A stretch of 64,000 nt of DNA from Novosphingobium sp. RL4 (GTDB lineage: Bacteria > Pseudomonadota > Alphaproteobacteria > Sphingomonadales > Sphingomonadaceae): assembly GCF_035658495.1 (NCBI RefSeq), contig NZ_CP141944.1, forward strand, positions 646,001 through 710,000, given 5' to 3'. How positions within the stretch are numbered: position 1 is the stretch's first letter; each line of letters opens with the position of its first letter. Position numbers and translations under genes: made by a program. This document shows, piece after piece, positions 15,740-24,722 of this stretch. The notes below the pieces were generated by a model. That model saw only the letters and a program-made list of their open reading frames with translations. It had not been told where the DNA came from and did no database searches.

Positions 15740-17065
15740 TCAGGTACCGAGCAAGACGGCCAGCGCGTCGGCGCTGGCGGCAAGATCGACGATCTCGCCC
15801 TGCGGCTGGCTGAGGAAGTCCGTCAGCCGGTCGTGCATGGCGATGGCGCGGTCGAGCTGCGGATCGGCTCCGGCGCGATAGGCGCCCATCAGTACGAGGT
15901 CGCGGTTGGCCTCGTATCCGGCGATGAGCGCGCGGAACTGGCGGGCAAGCTGCTGGTGCCCGGCGGGAACGATGTCGTTCATCACGCGGCTGAGCGAGGC
16001 GGCAATGTCCACGGCGGGATATTGCCCGCGCTGGGCAAGGTCGCGCGAAAGCACGATGTGCCCGTCGAGGATCGAGCGTGCGGTGTCGACCACCGGATCG
16101 TCCTGATTGTCGCCATCGGCCAGCACGGTGTAGAGCCCCGTCACCGAGCCGCCCGATGCGGCGGAATTGCCCGCGCGCTCCACCAGCTTGGTGATCGTGG
16201 CCAGCGCCGAGGGCGGATAGCCGCGTGCCGCGCCCGGTTCGCCGAGCAACAGGCCGATCTCGCGCGCGGCATGGGCGACGCGGGTGAGGCTGTCCATGAT
16301 GAGCAGCACCCGCCGTCCGCGCGCGCGGAAATGCTCCGCCATCGCGGTTGCCAGCATCGCGCCGCGCAGGCGCAGGTTGGGGGCATGGTCGGCGGGCACG
16401 GCGACGACGATGGTCTTGTCCTTCTTCTCCGCCTGCATGTGCCGCTCGACGAAATCCGAGACCTCGCGCGCGCGTTCGCCGATCAGGCCGACCACCACGA
16501 CTTCGGCCGATGCGCCGCGCGCGATCATGTCGATCAGCACCGACTTGCCGACGCCGGAGCCCGCCATCACGCCGATACGCTGGCCGACGCCGAATGTGGT
16601 AAGCGCATTGAGCGCGCGCACGCCGGTGTCGAAAGGCAGGCGCACCGGGCTGCGGTCGAGCGCGGAGGTGCGCACGCCGCCGGACGGCCATTCCAGGCGG
16701 CTGTGGATCGGAAAGCCGCCGTCGATCGGCAACCCTTCGCCATCCACCGCGCGGCCGAGGAAGGATTCCCCCACCGGCAACAGTCCGGGCCGCCCTTCCG
16801 CCCAGACCCGCGCGCCGGGCCGCAGCAGGATCATGTCGCCGAGCAGCATCATCATCGTCCGCCCGTTGCGGAAGCCGATCACTTCGGCGGCGAGCGACTT
16901 GCCCGGCGCGTGGGAGACGCGGCACATCGCCCCCACCGGCACGGAAAGGCCGCTCACTTCCAGAAGCCCGCCGTCGCAGGCGGCGACAAGGCCGAAGCGA
17001 CGGGGCGCGAGGTCCAGCGGTTCCGCTGCGAGATCGGCGAGGATCGGTTCCCAGAGCTTCAGCAC
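15740..17065 (-). CDS. fliI: flagellum-specific ATPase FliI
   Basis: A 441-residue cytoplasmic export ATPase, homologous to F1-beta. The Walker A loop GSGVGKS lies at about 169-175 and Walker B (VLLIMDSLTR) at about 250. The export-ATPase block (LIGERAREVSDFVE) and the C-terminal DGHIVLSRDLAQRGQYPA region are present. The start is a GTG seven bases inside the fliH end, which gives the normal N-terminus for the family; a longer upstream frame is antisense noise. With FliH and FliJ it energises export at the C-ring. Confidence 0.96.
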   Translation of the reverse strand: MLKLWEPILADLAAEPLDLAPRRFGLVAACDGGLLEVSGLSVPVGAMCRVSHAPGKSLAAEVIGFRNGRTMMMLLGDMILLRPGARVWAEGRPGLLPVGESFLGRAVDGEGLPIDGGFPIHSRLEWPSGGVRTSALDRSPVRLPFDTGVRALNALTTFGVGQRIGVMAGSGVGKSVLIDMIARGASAEVVVVGLIGERAREVSDFVERHMQAEKKDKTIVVAVPADHAPNLRLRGAMLATAMAEHFRARGRRVLLIMDSLTRVAHAAREIGLLLGEPGAARGYPPSALATITKLVERAGNSAASGGSVTGLYTVLADGDNQDDPVVDTARSILDGHIVLSRDLAQRGQYPAVDIAASLSRVMNDIVPAGHQQLARQFRALIAGYEANRDLVLMGAYRAGADPQLDRAIAMHDRLTDFLSQPQGEIVDLAASADALAVLLGT

Positions 17066-17733
17066 CGGTGAAGCGCCTCGGCGATGGCGCGGCGCCAGTT
17101 GGCGGGACCGTCCTCGACGCCGCCGGTCGCCGTTTCGACACGAACGGTTCCGCGTTCGAGCGTGGTATCGGGCTGGACCTGCCATTCGGCCGAAAGGCGG
17201 GAGGAGACAAGCCTGAGGTCTTCGGGGTGGAGCCGGACGAGCCGCTCGTCCTCGGCGCGGGTCAGCATGGAAACCGCCACGCTCACCCTGCGCAGGAGGG
17301 CATCGGGATCGATCGCCAGCGGCGCGATGGCGGATTCGCACAGGGCGGACACCGTGTCTCGCAGGCGCAGGCGCAGTTCCTCCTCCAGCACCTCGTCGAG
17401 ACGCGCGAATGCGAGAGAGAGCTTTTCCCGCGCGGCTTCGTCGGTTTCGGCACGAAGCCGGGCTTCGTGCGAGGCCTGTTCGTGGCCCACCGCGAAGCCA
17501 TGGCTGAAGGCCTCCGCAACGGGATCGCCGCTTTCGCTTTCCGGGGCAGCAGGGGCCGGATCCGGTTCGTGCGGGGAAGGGGCCTGCGCCTTGCTGCCGA
17601 AGCGGGCATCCGCCTTGAAACCCTCGGGCTGGATTCCGGGAACCTGATGACGGGGCGGCCGGGCCAGCGTATCGAGCAGCCTTGCGGAGGCCCGGCCCGG
17701 TTCGGTCCGGCGGGAGAAGGCGAGGTCAGACAT
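17059..17733 (-). CDS. fliH: flagellar assembly protein FliH
   Basis: A 224-residue FliH, the peripheral stalk and inhibitor of FliI. The N-terminal half is Pro/Ala/Glu-rich and probably disordered. A central helical stretch (about 88-130) carries the GxxxG-like spacing, and the C-terminal V-ATPase E-subunit-like fold is seen in VSMLTRAEDERLVRLHPEDLRLV and DTTLERGTVRVETATGGVEDG. The start overlaps the fliG end by 8 bases and the end overlaps fliI. Confidence 0.9.
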   Translation of the reverse strand: MSDLAFSRRTEPGRASARLLDTLARPPRHQVPGIQPEGFKADARFGSKAQAPSPHEPDPAPAAPESESGDPVAEAFSHGFAVGHEQASHEARLRAETDEAAREKLSLAFARLDEVLEEELRLRLRDTVSALCESAIAPLAIDPDALLRRVSVAVSMLTRAEDERLVRLHPEDLRLVSSRLSAEWQVQPDTTLERGTVRVETATGGVEDGPANWRRAIAEALHRC

Positions 17734-18754
17734 AGTCGTCGTCTCCCGACCCGAAGGCTATCGCGCCGTCCGCGGCAAGGCGGCGGGCGATGGCCACGAT
17801 CTCCTTCTGCGCGGCAACCACGTCGGCCAGGCGTGTCCGCCCCCGTGCGACGATCTCGTCCTTCACGCCGTCCGCGGCGCGGCTCGACATGGCGCGGAAG
17901 AAGTGCTCGCGCTCGTCCTCGCTCACGCCTTTCAATGCATCGATCAGCGAATCGTTGGGCACGTCGCGCAGCAGCGTGCCCATGGACTTGGGATCAAGCA
18001 CGAAGAGATGCTCGAACTTGAACATCTCGTCCTCGATGCGCCGGGCCAGCAGCTTGTCGCGGCGGGTCAGTTCGCCCAGCACGCGCTTTTCCACGACCTT
18101 GCCGACACCGTTGATGATCTCGGCGGCCTCGCGCGCGCCGCCGATGGTGAGCGGGCGCTGGCCGTGGCATTCGGTGATGCGGCGGGCAAGCAGTTCCTCC
18201 AGCATCATGATGGCCTGCGGCGAAACCGGGCCGAGCGTGGCGATGCGGTGGACGATCTCGGGCTGGGATTCGGCGGGCAGGGCATGAAGCACGGCGGCGG
18301 CCACTTCGGGATCGAGCTGCACCAGCAGCACGGCGATGGCCTGCGGATGTTCGCCGCGCACCAGCGGAACCAGCGATTCAGGCGTGAGCCAGCGTGCGAG
18401 TTCGAGGGTCGAATGCGGCGCGGCGCCGGGCAGGATGCGGCGCATCATGTTGTCCGCCTTCACCTCGCCCACCGCTCTGGCGAACATGCCGCGCACTTGC
18501 CCCACCCGGTCATGCGCGACGAGGCCGAGCGCCTCGGTCCGGGAGACGAATCCGGCGATGGCCTCCGCGATCACGTCCGGCCCGATCTCGCCGAGCGCGC
18601 ACATCTTCTCGCCAAGACGGCGCAATTCTTCCGGTTCGAGTTCGGAGAGGATGCGGCTTGTCTGGTCCTCGTCGAGCAGCATCATCATGATCGCGGCATT
18701 GTCGGCGGCGGGCAGGTCTGACGTGGCGGGGGGCGGGGTTGGAGGTTCGCTCAT
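17726..18754 (-). CDS. fliG: flagellar motor switch protein FliG
   Basis: A 342-residue C-ring rotor protein. The N-terminal domain (AAIMMMLLDEDQTSRILSEL) binds FliF. The middle domain has the EHPQAIAVLLVQLDPEVAA motif that contacts FliM. The C-terminal torque domain retains the charged helix (RRIEDEMFKFEHLFVLDPKS ... LKGVSEDEREHFFRAMSSRAAD). Length is standard. The ATG shares one base with the fliF stop (TGATG). Confidence 0.96.
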   Translation of the reverse strand: MSEPPTPPPATSDLPAADNAAIMMMLLDEDQTSRILSELEPEELRRLGEKMCALGEIGPDVIAEAIAGFVSRTEALGLVAHDRVGQVRGMFARAVGEVKADNMMRRILPGAAPHSTLELARWLTPESLVPLVRGEHPQAIAVLLVQLDPEVAAAVLHALPAESQPEIVHRIATLGPVSPQAIMMLEELLARRITECHGQRPLTIGGAREAAEIINGVGKVVEKRVLGELTRRDKLLARRIEDEMFKFEHLFVLDPKSMGTLLRDVPNDSLIDALKGVSEDEREHFFRAMSSRAADGVKDEIVARGRTRLADVVAAQKEIVAIARRLAADGAIAFGSGDDDYV

Positions 18755-20541
18755 CAGGCCGCTTTCGCCCGCCCGGATGCTTCCGGTCCCGGTTGGCCGT
18801 CAGGGGCGGGCTCGTTGATCATCTGGCGCAGCGCCGCCACCGCGCTGTCGGGCTTTTCGGAAACGAGGCGCTGGGCGAGGTTGACCTGGCGGGAAAGCAG
18901 GTCGGCCCGGCGCAAGTCGATGTCGAGCCCGTCGGCGCCGGGGATTTCCGGGCGGTGCGGCAGGGCCCCGGCGAGCGGCACGGCGTCCAGCGGACGCTCC
19001 AGCGCACGTTCGAGGGCGAGCTGGACGGCATCGTCCCGGTCTTCCTCGTCGGCGGCGGCGCCGGACTTGCGCCGCTTCCGTCCCTTCGGCGGGGCCTTTT
19101 CACCGCGCATCGCCGCGATCAGCGGACGAACGCCAAGCAGCAGGACCATCAGCACCGCCAGCAATGCGGCGCCGTTGCGCACGACCATGGCGAACCACGG
19201 GGCCTCGTAGAAGGGCAGGGTCTCGCCGCTTTCCTGCTCGAACCGCCGCACGACGACCTTGACCTGATCGCCGCGCTGGGGATCGGCGCCCACGGCCGCG
19301 CTCACCAGCGACTGGATGTCCTGCGCCTCCTGCGCGCGCGCGCCTTTCATGGCGTCCGCCTTGATGGCCACCGCCACGGAAATCCGCCGGACCCCGCCAG
19401 GCCGGGTATTGGCGACAGAGACCTGGCGGCCCAGTTCGTAAGTGCGGCTGGAGGAGGATTCGCCGTTGCTGGGCGGCGTGGCGGCGGGTGCGGGCTGCGT
19501 GCCCTGCGGCGGGCCGGGGCGGGCCTGGGTTGCGGGGGGCGGCGTGTTGGACAGCACGCCGGGCACCCCGGCAGCCGGCGCCGTACCGGTCGATTGCGAC
19601 TGTTCCTGAGTCTCGGTGCGGACCACGCCGTCCTTGTCGTAGCTTTCGCGGGCCGAGGTCACCTCGTCCATGTCGAGCGCCACTTGCGCCTCGGTGGTGA
19701 AGTTGTCGGCGCCGAGCACGGGGCTGAGCAATTGCGAGACCTGCTCGCGGATCTTCGCCTCCATGCGCGATTGCAGGTCGAGCCGGTCGGACTGCGCGCC
19801 GCCCCCCTGCGAGAGGAGCTGGCCGTGCTGGTCCACCACTTTCACCGCATCGGGGGAAAGGCCCGGCACCGAGCCGGCGACGAGGTTGACGATGGCGGAG
19901 ACCTGGCTCTCGGAAAGCTGGCGCCCGGCCTTCAGCCGCACCATCACCGAGGCGGTGGGCGGCACGTTGTCACGCACGAACACGGACTTCTCGCCCTCGG
20001 CAACGTGGACGCGCACGGATTCCACGCCGTCGATCTCGCCGATGGTCAGTTGCAGGTCATGCTCGCGGGCGGAACGCAGGCGCTCGCCTTCCAGCGTGCG
20101 GCTGGCGCCCATCGGCAGCTTGTCGAGCATCTGGTCGCCGCTCTCGGGCGTAGCCAGTGCGCCGTCGGAGGCCACGAGCATCCGCGCCTTGTAGAAATCG
20201 CCTTCGCCCACGGTGAGAGCGCCGGTCCGGTTGTCTATCCGGTAGTCGATCCCCGCCTGGTCCAGCGCCGCGGCGACACCGGCGCGGTCGGCATCGCCGA
20301 GCTGAGCGTAGAGCACGCGCTGCGATGACGGGGCCAGCATGGTCCACGCCAGCAGCGCCCCGCCCACGGCGGCAAGCCCGATGAAGGCAGGCAGCATCTT
20401 CTTCACCGCCGGTTGCGCGGTGAATGTGCCGAGGCGTGTCAGCACCGAGCCGCCGGAACGATCGGTGAATGGCGCGAACATGGAGGTGGTGGCGGGAAGC
20501 CGGGCGCCGCCATCGGCGGCCGCGGGTACGAGGTCGGCCAT
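18754..20541 (-). CDS. fliF: flagellar MS-ring protein FliF
   Basis: A 595-residue MS-ring protein that founds the basal body in the inner membrane. Two membrane helices (about 50-70 and 455-480) flank a large periplasmic part with the YscJ/FliF ring-building motifs (QRVLYAQLGDADRAGVAAAL, ARVHVAEGEKSVFVRDN). A Pro/Ala/Gln-rich insertion lies at about 330-365. The C-terminal cytosolic tail binds FliG, the next gene. It starts 6 bp after fliE. Confidence 0.96.
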   Translation of the reverse strand: MADLVPAAADGGARLPATTSMFAPFTDRSGGSVLTRLGTFTAQPAVKKMLPAFIGLAAVGGALLAWTMLAPSSQRVLYAQLGDADRAGVAAALDQAGIDYRIDNRTGALTVGEGDFYKARMLVASDGALATPESGDQMLDKLPMGASRTLEGERLRSAREHDLQLTIGEIDGVESVRVHVAEGEKSVFVRDNVPPTASVMVRLKAGRQLSESQVSAIVNLVAGSVPGLSPDAVKVVDQHGQLLSQGGGAQSDRLDLQSRMEAKIREQVSQLLSPVLGADNFTTEAQVALDMDEVTSARESYDKDGVVRTETQEQSQSTGTAPAAGVPGVLSNTPPPATQARPGPPQGTQPAPAATPPSNGESSSSRTYELGRQVSVANTRPGGVRRISVAVAIKADAMKGARAQEAQDIQSLVSAAVGADPQRGDQVKVVVRRFEQESGETLPFYEAPWFAMVVRNGAALLAVLMVLLLGVRPLIAAMRGEKAPPKGRKRRKSGAAADEEDRDDAVQLALERALERPLDAVPLAGALPHRPEIPGADGLDIDLRRADLLSRQVNLAQRLVSEKPDSAVAALRQMINEPAPDGQPGPEASGRAKAA

Positions 20542-20547
20542 GCTGGA

Positions 20548-20931
20548 TCAGACTCCCATCCGCATGATGTCCTGGTAGGCGGACAGCAGCTTGTTGCGCA
20601 CCTGCATGGTCGCTTCGAAGGCGACGCCGGCCTCCTGCCGCGCGAGCATGACCTTGGCGACATCGGTGACTTCGCCCTTCTGGTAGGCTTCGGTCACGCC
20701 GTCGGCGCGGGACTGGACCGCGTTCACACCGTCGATCGCGGACTTCAGCGTATCGGCGAACCCCTGCGCCGGAGCCGCCGTCGTCCCGGCAGAGCCGACC
20801 GCGGTGGGCGCCGCGCCCTGGGCGGCGTGAATTTGCTGGAGCAGGTCGCTGCGCTGGATGATCTGCTGGCGCATGGCCATGATCTGCTGGATACCGCCCG
20901 CGTTGGCGGAAAGGGCGGGGATGGCGCTCAC
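20548..20931 (-). CDS. fliE: flagellar hook-basal body complex protein FliE
   Basis: A 127-residue FliE, the adaptor between MS ring and rod and the first exported substrate. The conserved C-terminal half is clear: FADTLKSAIDGVNAVQSRAD, TDVAKVMLARQEAGVAFEAT and VRNKLLSAYQDIMRMGV ending the protein. The start is a GTG that overlaps the stop of the upstream activator gene by four bases (GTGA). Confidence 0.95.
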   Translation of the reverse strand: MSAIPALSANAGGIQQIMAMRQQIIQRSDLLQQIHAAQGAAPTAVGSAGTTAAPAQGFADTLKSAIDGVNAVQSRADGVTEAYQKGEVTDVAKVMLARQEAGVAFEATMQVRNKLLSAYQDIMRMGV

Positions 20932-22238
20932 CGGATGCCTCCCACCGCGCTGCGGCCGATCTCGATGCCGGCTTCGCGCAGGGAAGCGAGGCGATAGCGC
21001 AGGGTCCGCTCGGAAATGCCCAGCTCGCGCGCCGCGCGCACGCGGTTGCCGCCGCAGGCTTCAAGGGTTTCGGCGATGGCGCGGGCCTCGGAGTTCTGGA
21101 CGATGCTCGACAGCTTGCGGCCGCCGTCGCTTTCGGGGCCGTCGCCCGGCATTGCGCCAGGGCCGGTTCCGCCGCCTGCCGCGAAGGGAAGCAGGCGCGC
21201 CGGGCTGTCGAACACGATGTGCGCGGGCGTGATCGTGCCCTTGCCATGTGCCAGCAACAGGGCGCGGCGCATGACGTTCTCCAGTTCGCGCACGTTGCCC
21301 GGCCAGGGGTGAAGCCGCAGCAGGGCCAGCGCGGCATCGTTCAGGCAGGGCACGCGTGCCGGATCGGGCGCATGGCGCAGGGTCATGCCGAAGGCGAGCG
21401 GGGCGATATCGTCCGCCCGCTCGCGCAAGGGGCGCAGGGTGAGCGGGAAGACGTTGAGGCGGTAATAGAGGTCGGCGCGAAAGCGGCCTTCGGCCACTTC
21501 GGTCGGCAGGTCGCGGTTGGCGCAGGCGATCACGCGAATGTCCACCTTGATCGGGCGTGTCGAGCCGATCGGCACCACTTCCTGTTCCTGCAAGGCGCGC
21601 AGCAGCTTGGCCTGGAGGGAAAGCGGCAGTTCGGCGATCTCGTCCAGTAGCAGGGTGCCGCCGTCCGCGGCGCGCATGAAGCCCTCGCTCGACTGGGTGG
21701 CGCCGGTGAAGGCGCCCTTCTGGTGGCCGAACAGCATGGCCTCCAGCATGGTTTCGGGCATGGCGGCGCAGTTCACCGCGATGAACGGGCCGCTGCGGCG
21801 CGGGCTGCGGTTGTGGATGAAGCGGCTGAGCACTTCCTTGCCGGTGCCGGTCGGCCCGTTGACGAGCACGGGAATGTCGCTGTTCGCTAGACGGTCCGCC
21901 AGGGCGAAAACCGAGATGCTCTCGGGATCGGCGGCGATCGGCTCGTCAGGCGCAGCCATGGCGGCGAGCAGCATGGCGAGCGACGCCTCGCTCACGGGGT
22001 CGGCGTAAGTCAGCGCGATTTCGGATCCGCCTTCGCGTGAGAGCGCCGGCACGGCGCCGCGCGACAGCCGCACCTTGCGCGAGGTCGGCATGGCCGAAAT
22101 CGTGCCGATGGATGCGTCCGCACCGTCCCGAAGTTCGATCGCCGAACAGTCGAGCAAAGATCCGGCAATAGCCACTGCCCGGTGAGCGAGCGGTCCGTGC
22201 CGGCGATTAAATTCCGTGTCGAAAACCGGTTCGACCAT
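20928..22238 (-). CDS. flbD: sigma-54-interacting AAA+ activator, FlbD/FleQ-like, no receiver domain
   Basis: A 436-residue enhancer-binding activator. Residues 1-105 form a short domain without receiver hallmarks. The AAA+ domain has Walker A GPTGTGKE (128-135), the sigma-54 contact loop GAFTGA (175-180) and Walker B LLLDE (to Glu200), then an arginine-finger region ([16 protein letters not shown]). The C-terminal Fis-type helix-turn-helix is at about 385-428. It is the first gene of the fli operon and shares a 256-bp divergent promoter region with fliC, so it is the likely flagellar regulator. The symbol is by analogy with Caulobacter flbD. Confidence 0.88.
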   Translation of the reverse strand: MVEPVFDTEFNRRHGPLAHRAVAIAGSLLDCSAIELRDGADASIGTISAMPTSRKVRLSRGAVPALSREGGSEIALTYADPVSEASLAMLLAAMAAPDEPIAADPESISVFALADRLANSDIPVLVNGPTGTGKEVLSRFIHNRSPRRSGPFIAVNCAAMPETMLEAMLFGHQKGAFTGATQSSEGFMRAADGGTLLLDEIAELPLSLQAKLLRALQEQEVVPIGSTRPIKVDIRVIACANRDLPTEVAEGRFRADLYYRLNVFPLTLRPLRERADDIAPLAFGMTLRHAPDPARVPCLNDAALALLRLHPWPGNVRELENVMRRALLLAHGKGTITPAHIVFDSPARLLPFAAGGGTGPGAMPGDGPESDGGRKLSSIVQNSEARAIAETLEACGGNRVRAARELGISERTLRYRLASLREAGIEIGRSAVGGIR

Positions 22239-22287
22239 GTCTCGCGTCCCCGTGGAATTAACAAGTTCCGGGGTTCGATATGCGTGC

Positions 22288-22314
22288 CTAACGGCGAATC
22301 TTTGGGAAATTTAA
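22288..22314 (-). promoter_or_regulatory. candidate sigma-28-like promoter of the flbD-fli operon
   Basis: On the minus strand, TTAAATTT (22314-22307), 11 bases, then GCCGTTAG (22295-22288). Against the enterobacterial sigma-28 consensus TAAAGTTT-N11-GCCGATAA this is 12 of 16 with exact spacing. Transcription would start near 22281, leaving a leader of about 43 bases with a GGGGA ribosome site before the ATG at 22238. Confidence 0.45.
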
Positions 22315-22394
22315 GGCCCCGTAGCGACCCTTAGTGAAAGTGAATTTTCGCGGAAGTCCGGGGGTTTCGGGGACGAACCGTGCGGCAGGCGGGC

Positions 22395-22421
22395 TTAAAT
22401 TTGCCGTCCCGTTGCCGGTCT
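22395..22421 (+). promoter_or_regulatory. candidate sigma-28-like promoter of fliC
   Basis: TTAAATTT (22395-22402), 11 bases, GCCGGTCT (22414-22421). The -35-like octamer is identical to that of the divergent flbD element and spacing is the same; it scores 11 of 16 against sigma-28. A sigma-54-like string (TTGCCGTCCCGTTGC, 22401-22415) overlaps it but lacks the invariant -24 GG. The start would be near 22428, about 67 bases before the ATG. Confidence 0.45.
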
Positions 22422-22494
22422 TAGCCCCGACAGCCGCACCGGATGGGCCGGCAGACGCTGTTTCCACCTCGAGACACTCAACGGGAGCCAATAC

Positions 22495-23319
22495 ATGTCC
22501 GTCATCAACACCAACATCAGCGCGATTCGCGCCGCCAATGCGTCGAATTCCGCCAACAAGATGCTCGGCACCGCCATGGAGCGCCTGTCGACCGGCAAGC
22601 GCATCAATTCCGCCAAGGACGACGCCGCCGGCCTTGCCATCTCCACTTCGATGACCGCGCAGGTCCGCGGCATGAGCCAGGGCATCCGCAATGCCAATGA
22701 CGGCATCTCGCTCGCCCAGACGGCGGAAGGTGCGCTTTCGGAAGTTTCCAACATGCTCCAGCGCGTTCGCGAACTGGCGATCCAGTCGGCCTCGGGCACG
22801 TACCAGGATTCGGATCGCACGGCGATGCAGTCGGAAGTGACGGCGCTGACCAGCCAGATCGACGATATCCTCTCGGATACGACCTTCAACGGCAACACGC
22901 TGTTCTCGACCACTTCGGGCAGCGACGTGACCTTCGACATCCAGACCGGCGCAAATTCGGGCGAGACGATCACGCTGACCTCCTCGGCGATCGACGGCAC
23001 CAATATCGACGCTTCTGCGCTCGACGTCTCCTCGGCCTCGGCCGCTTCGGACACCATCGACAGCGTCGATCTCGCGCTGGCGGATGTGAACAAGACCCGC
23101 GCTTCGCTCGGCGCCGGCCAGAACCGACTGGAATCGGCGGTGAACAACCTCACCAACAACGTGACCAACCTGTCGGACGCGCGTTCGCGGATCGAGGATG
23201 CCGACTATTCGAGCGAGACCACGCAGATGGCCAAGGCCCAGATCCTGAGCCAGGCGTCCACGGCGATGATCGCGCAGGCCAACCAGAGCCAGCAGAACGT
23301 GCTGTCGCTGCTCCGCTAA
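22495..23319 (+). CDS. fliC: flagellin FliC
   Basis: A 274-residue flagellin, the filament subunit. The N-terminal D0/D1 ([20 protein letters not shown] ... [20 protein letters not shown]) and C-terminal D1/D0 ([20 protein letters not shown] ... [14 protein letters not shown]) are canonical. The central variable region is only about 85 residues, rich in Ser, Thr and Asp, so the outer domains are reduced. The GGGAG ribosome site is 8 bp before the ATG. It is divergent from flbD and followed by two strong hairpins. Export relies on FliS and capping on FliD, both at the far end of the operon. Confidence 0.97.
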   Translation: MSVINTNISAIRAANASNSANKMLGTAMERLSTGKRINSAKDDAAGLAISTSMTAQVRGMSQGIRNANDGISLAQTAEGALSEVSNMLQRVRELAIQSASGTYQDSDRTAMQSEVTALTSQIDDILSDTTFNGNTLFSTTSGSDVTFDIQTGANSGETITLTSSAIDGTNIDASALDVSSASAASDTIDSVDLALADVNKTRASLGAGQNRLESAVNNLTNNVTNLSDARSRIEDADYSSETTQMAKAQILSQASTAMIAQANQSQQNVLSLLR

Positions 23320-23336
23320 GCGAAGCTCATCGACTG

Positions 23337-23397
23337 GCGGCCGGTCCTGCGTGACCGGCCGCGCGGGCCCGGCGCCAGTCCCCAGAGCGCCGGGCCC
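23337..23397 (+). terminator. tandem hairpin terminator of fliC
   Basis: Two perfect stems in series: a 10-bp stem at 23337-23346/23353-23362 and an 11-bp stem GGGCCCGGCGC at 23365-23375 with its complement at 23387-23397. Only a short T run (GTTCG) follows. They lie 18 bp after the fliC stop codon. Confidence 0.7.
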
Positions 23398-23541
23398 GTT
23401 CGCGTGTCGGCATGCCGTTCGTATGCCAGCATCGGGGGGTGGCCGAAGAACGCGCGGCCACGAGCGAATACAGGCAGGACACGACCGGGCAACGGACGGT
23501 TCATAGAGGAGCATGACCCGCTTCCTCGATCTGGACATTTC

Positions 23542-24243
23542 ATGCGCCGCGCTTCCCCCATCCGCCTCGCCAGCCGTTTCGCCATGGCTTTCGCCTCGTT
23601 CCTGCCGGTAGCCGCCGCTGCCGAAACGCGGGAGGACGAACAGGTCTGGGTCAATCTTACGGCGATGGGGCCGATCTCGGGCGATGTCGTCTACTTCGCC
23701 GAGCTTCAGCCGCGCATGGGTGATGGAGCCTCGCGGCTGGACCAGCTCCTGCTGCGCGGGGCGGTGGGCCTGAAGCTTTCTCCCTCCGTCACGCTCTATC
23801 AGGGCTATGCCCATGTCGTGGTGCCGGTGGACGGCGGCAGGGACGTGAACGAGGAGCGTAGCTTCCAGCAGCTCAACTGGTTCATGGGCAGGCCGCTGGG
23901 CGGCGAACTCACCTCACGTACGCGGCTGGAGCAGCGCTGGCGTTCGGACGGCAGCGATACCGGCTGGCGCCTGCGCGAGATGCTGCGTTACGAAAAGCCG
24001 CTGCAGCCCGGAAGCAATGCCGTGAACGCGCTGGTCTATGCCGAAGGCTTCCTTGCGCTCAACGACACGGATTGGGGCGCGCGCGGCGGCTTCGATCAGC
24101 TCCGCTCCTTCGTGGGCGTGGAACTGGGCGTGAAGGAGGCGACGACCGTGGAACTGGGCTATCTCAACCAGGTGATAGACCAGAGCCGGGGCCGGACGCG
24201 AGTGAACCACGTCGCCTCGGTGTCCCTGTTCTTCCGTCACTGA
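23542..24243 (+). CDS. DUF2490 family outer-membrane-type protein
   Basis: A 233-residue exported protein with a signal peptide (about 1-28, ending AAAAE). The mature part alternates aromatic and polar residues in short strands (VYFAELQPRMGD, GYAHVVVPVDGGRDVNEERSFQQLNW, TSRTRLEQRW, RTRVNHVASVSLFFRH), as in beta-barrel proteins, and ends in an aromatic-rich strand. This matches the DUF2490 family, whose function is unknown. The start chosen is the ATG before the signal peptide. It is not obviously linked to fliC, whose terminators intervene. Confidence 0.82.
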   Translation: MRRASPIRLASRFAMAFASFLPVAAAAETREDEQVWVNLTAMGPISGDVVYFAELQPRMGDGASRLDQLLLRGAVGLKLSPSVTLYQGYAHVVVPVDGGRDVNEERSFQQLNWFMGRPLGGELTSRTRLEQRWRSDGSDTGWRLREMLRYEKPLQPGSNAVNALVYAEGFLALNDTDWGARGGFDQLRSFVGVELGVKEATTVELGYLNQVIDQSRGRTRVNHVASVSLFFRH

Positions 24244-24296
24244 ACATCAGGAATGCTCCGCTTTGGCGCGGGACAGGCCTTTTGCACCCGTCCCTG

Positions 24297-24698
24297 TCAG
24301 ACCAGTCCCAGCTTGGCCAGTTCGCGGGCGAGCGCAGGGGGCATGGCATCGCCGGCGCTCTCGCCCTCGCCAAGGTCGCGCGGGGCCTGTTCCTCGGCAA
24401 GATAGCGCCACCCCTGATGGGCGCGCTTGGGCTGGGTGACGACCGGGATCAGGCTGGGGGCGAGGCGGATGTGCCAGCGCCCGTCCTCGCGTTGCTCGAA
24501 CCCGAGGATGGGCGAGCGGCCGATCAGCGCATGTTCGTAGATCCAGTAGAGCGAGCCGCCGACCATCTCTTCCTGCCGCTTGGGCAGGTAGCGGGTGGTC
24601 AGGCGGGCTTCACCGATCGCTTCGTGGCTCTCCAGCCAGGCGCGCAAGTCCGCCGGGCTCTCGGCGGAAAAGGCGATCTTGGTCATGTGCAGCGGCAT
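24297..24698 (-). CDS. DUF1489 family protein
   Basis: A 133-residue alphaproteobacterial family of unknown role. Recognisable blocks are the basic RYLPKRQEEMVGGSLYWI region, ILGFEQREDGRW and HQGWRYLAEEQAPRDL. It is predicted soluble. It lies 24 bp downstream of mgtE on the same strand and is probably co-transcribed. The ATG at 24698 is assumed; a second in-frame ATG lies at 24686. Confidence 0.82.
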   Translation of the reverse strand: MPLHMTKIAFSAESPADLRAWLESHEAIGEARLTTRYLPKRQEEMVGGSLYWIYEHALIGRSPILGFEQREDGRWHIRLAPSLIPVVTQPKRAHQGWRYLAEEQAPRDLGEGESAGDAMPPALARELAKLGLV

Positions 24699-24722
24699 GG
24701 GCGCTAGATAGGTACTGGAGGT

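Noticed and set aside
15599..17071. A long plus-strand frame opposite fliI.
   Set aside because: Antisense shadow: FliI carries all catalytic motifs, and the plus frame has no recognisable feature.
22275..22292. AGGCACGCATATCGA on the minus strand before flbD as a sigma-54 promoter.
   Set aside because: The -24 half is fair but the -12 half (TCGA) does not fit; the overlapping sigma-28-like box is stronger.
22401..22415. A sigma-54-like TTGCCGTCCCGTTGC before fliC.
   Set aside because: The -24 element lacks GG. The overlapping TTAAATTT-N11-GCCG element fits better and is repeated at two other flagellar starts. The flbD-like gene keeps sigma-54 control possible.
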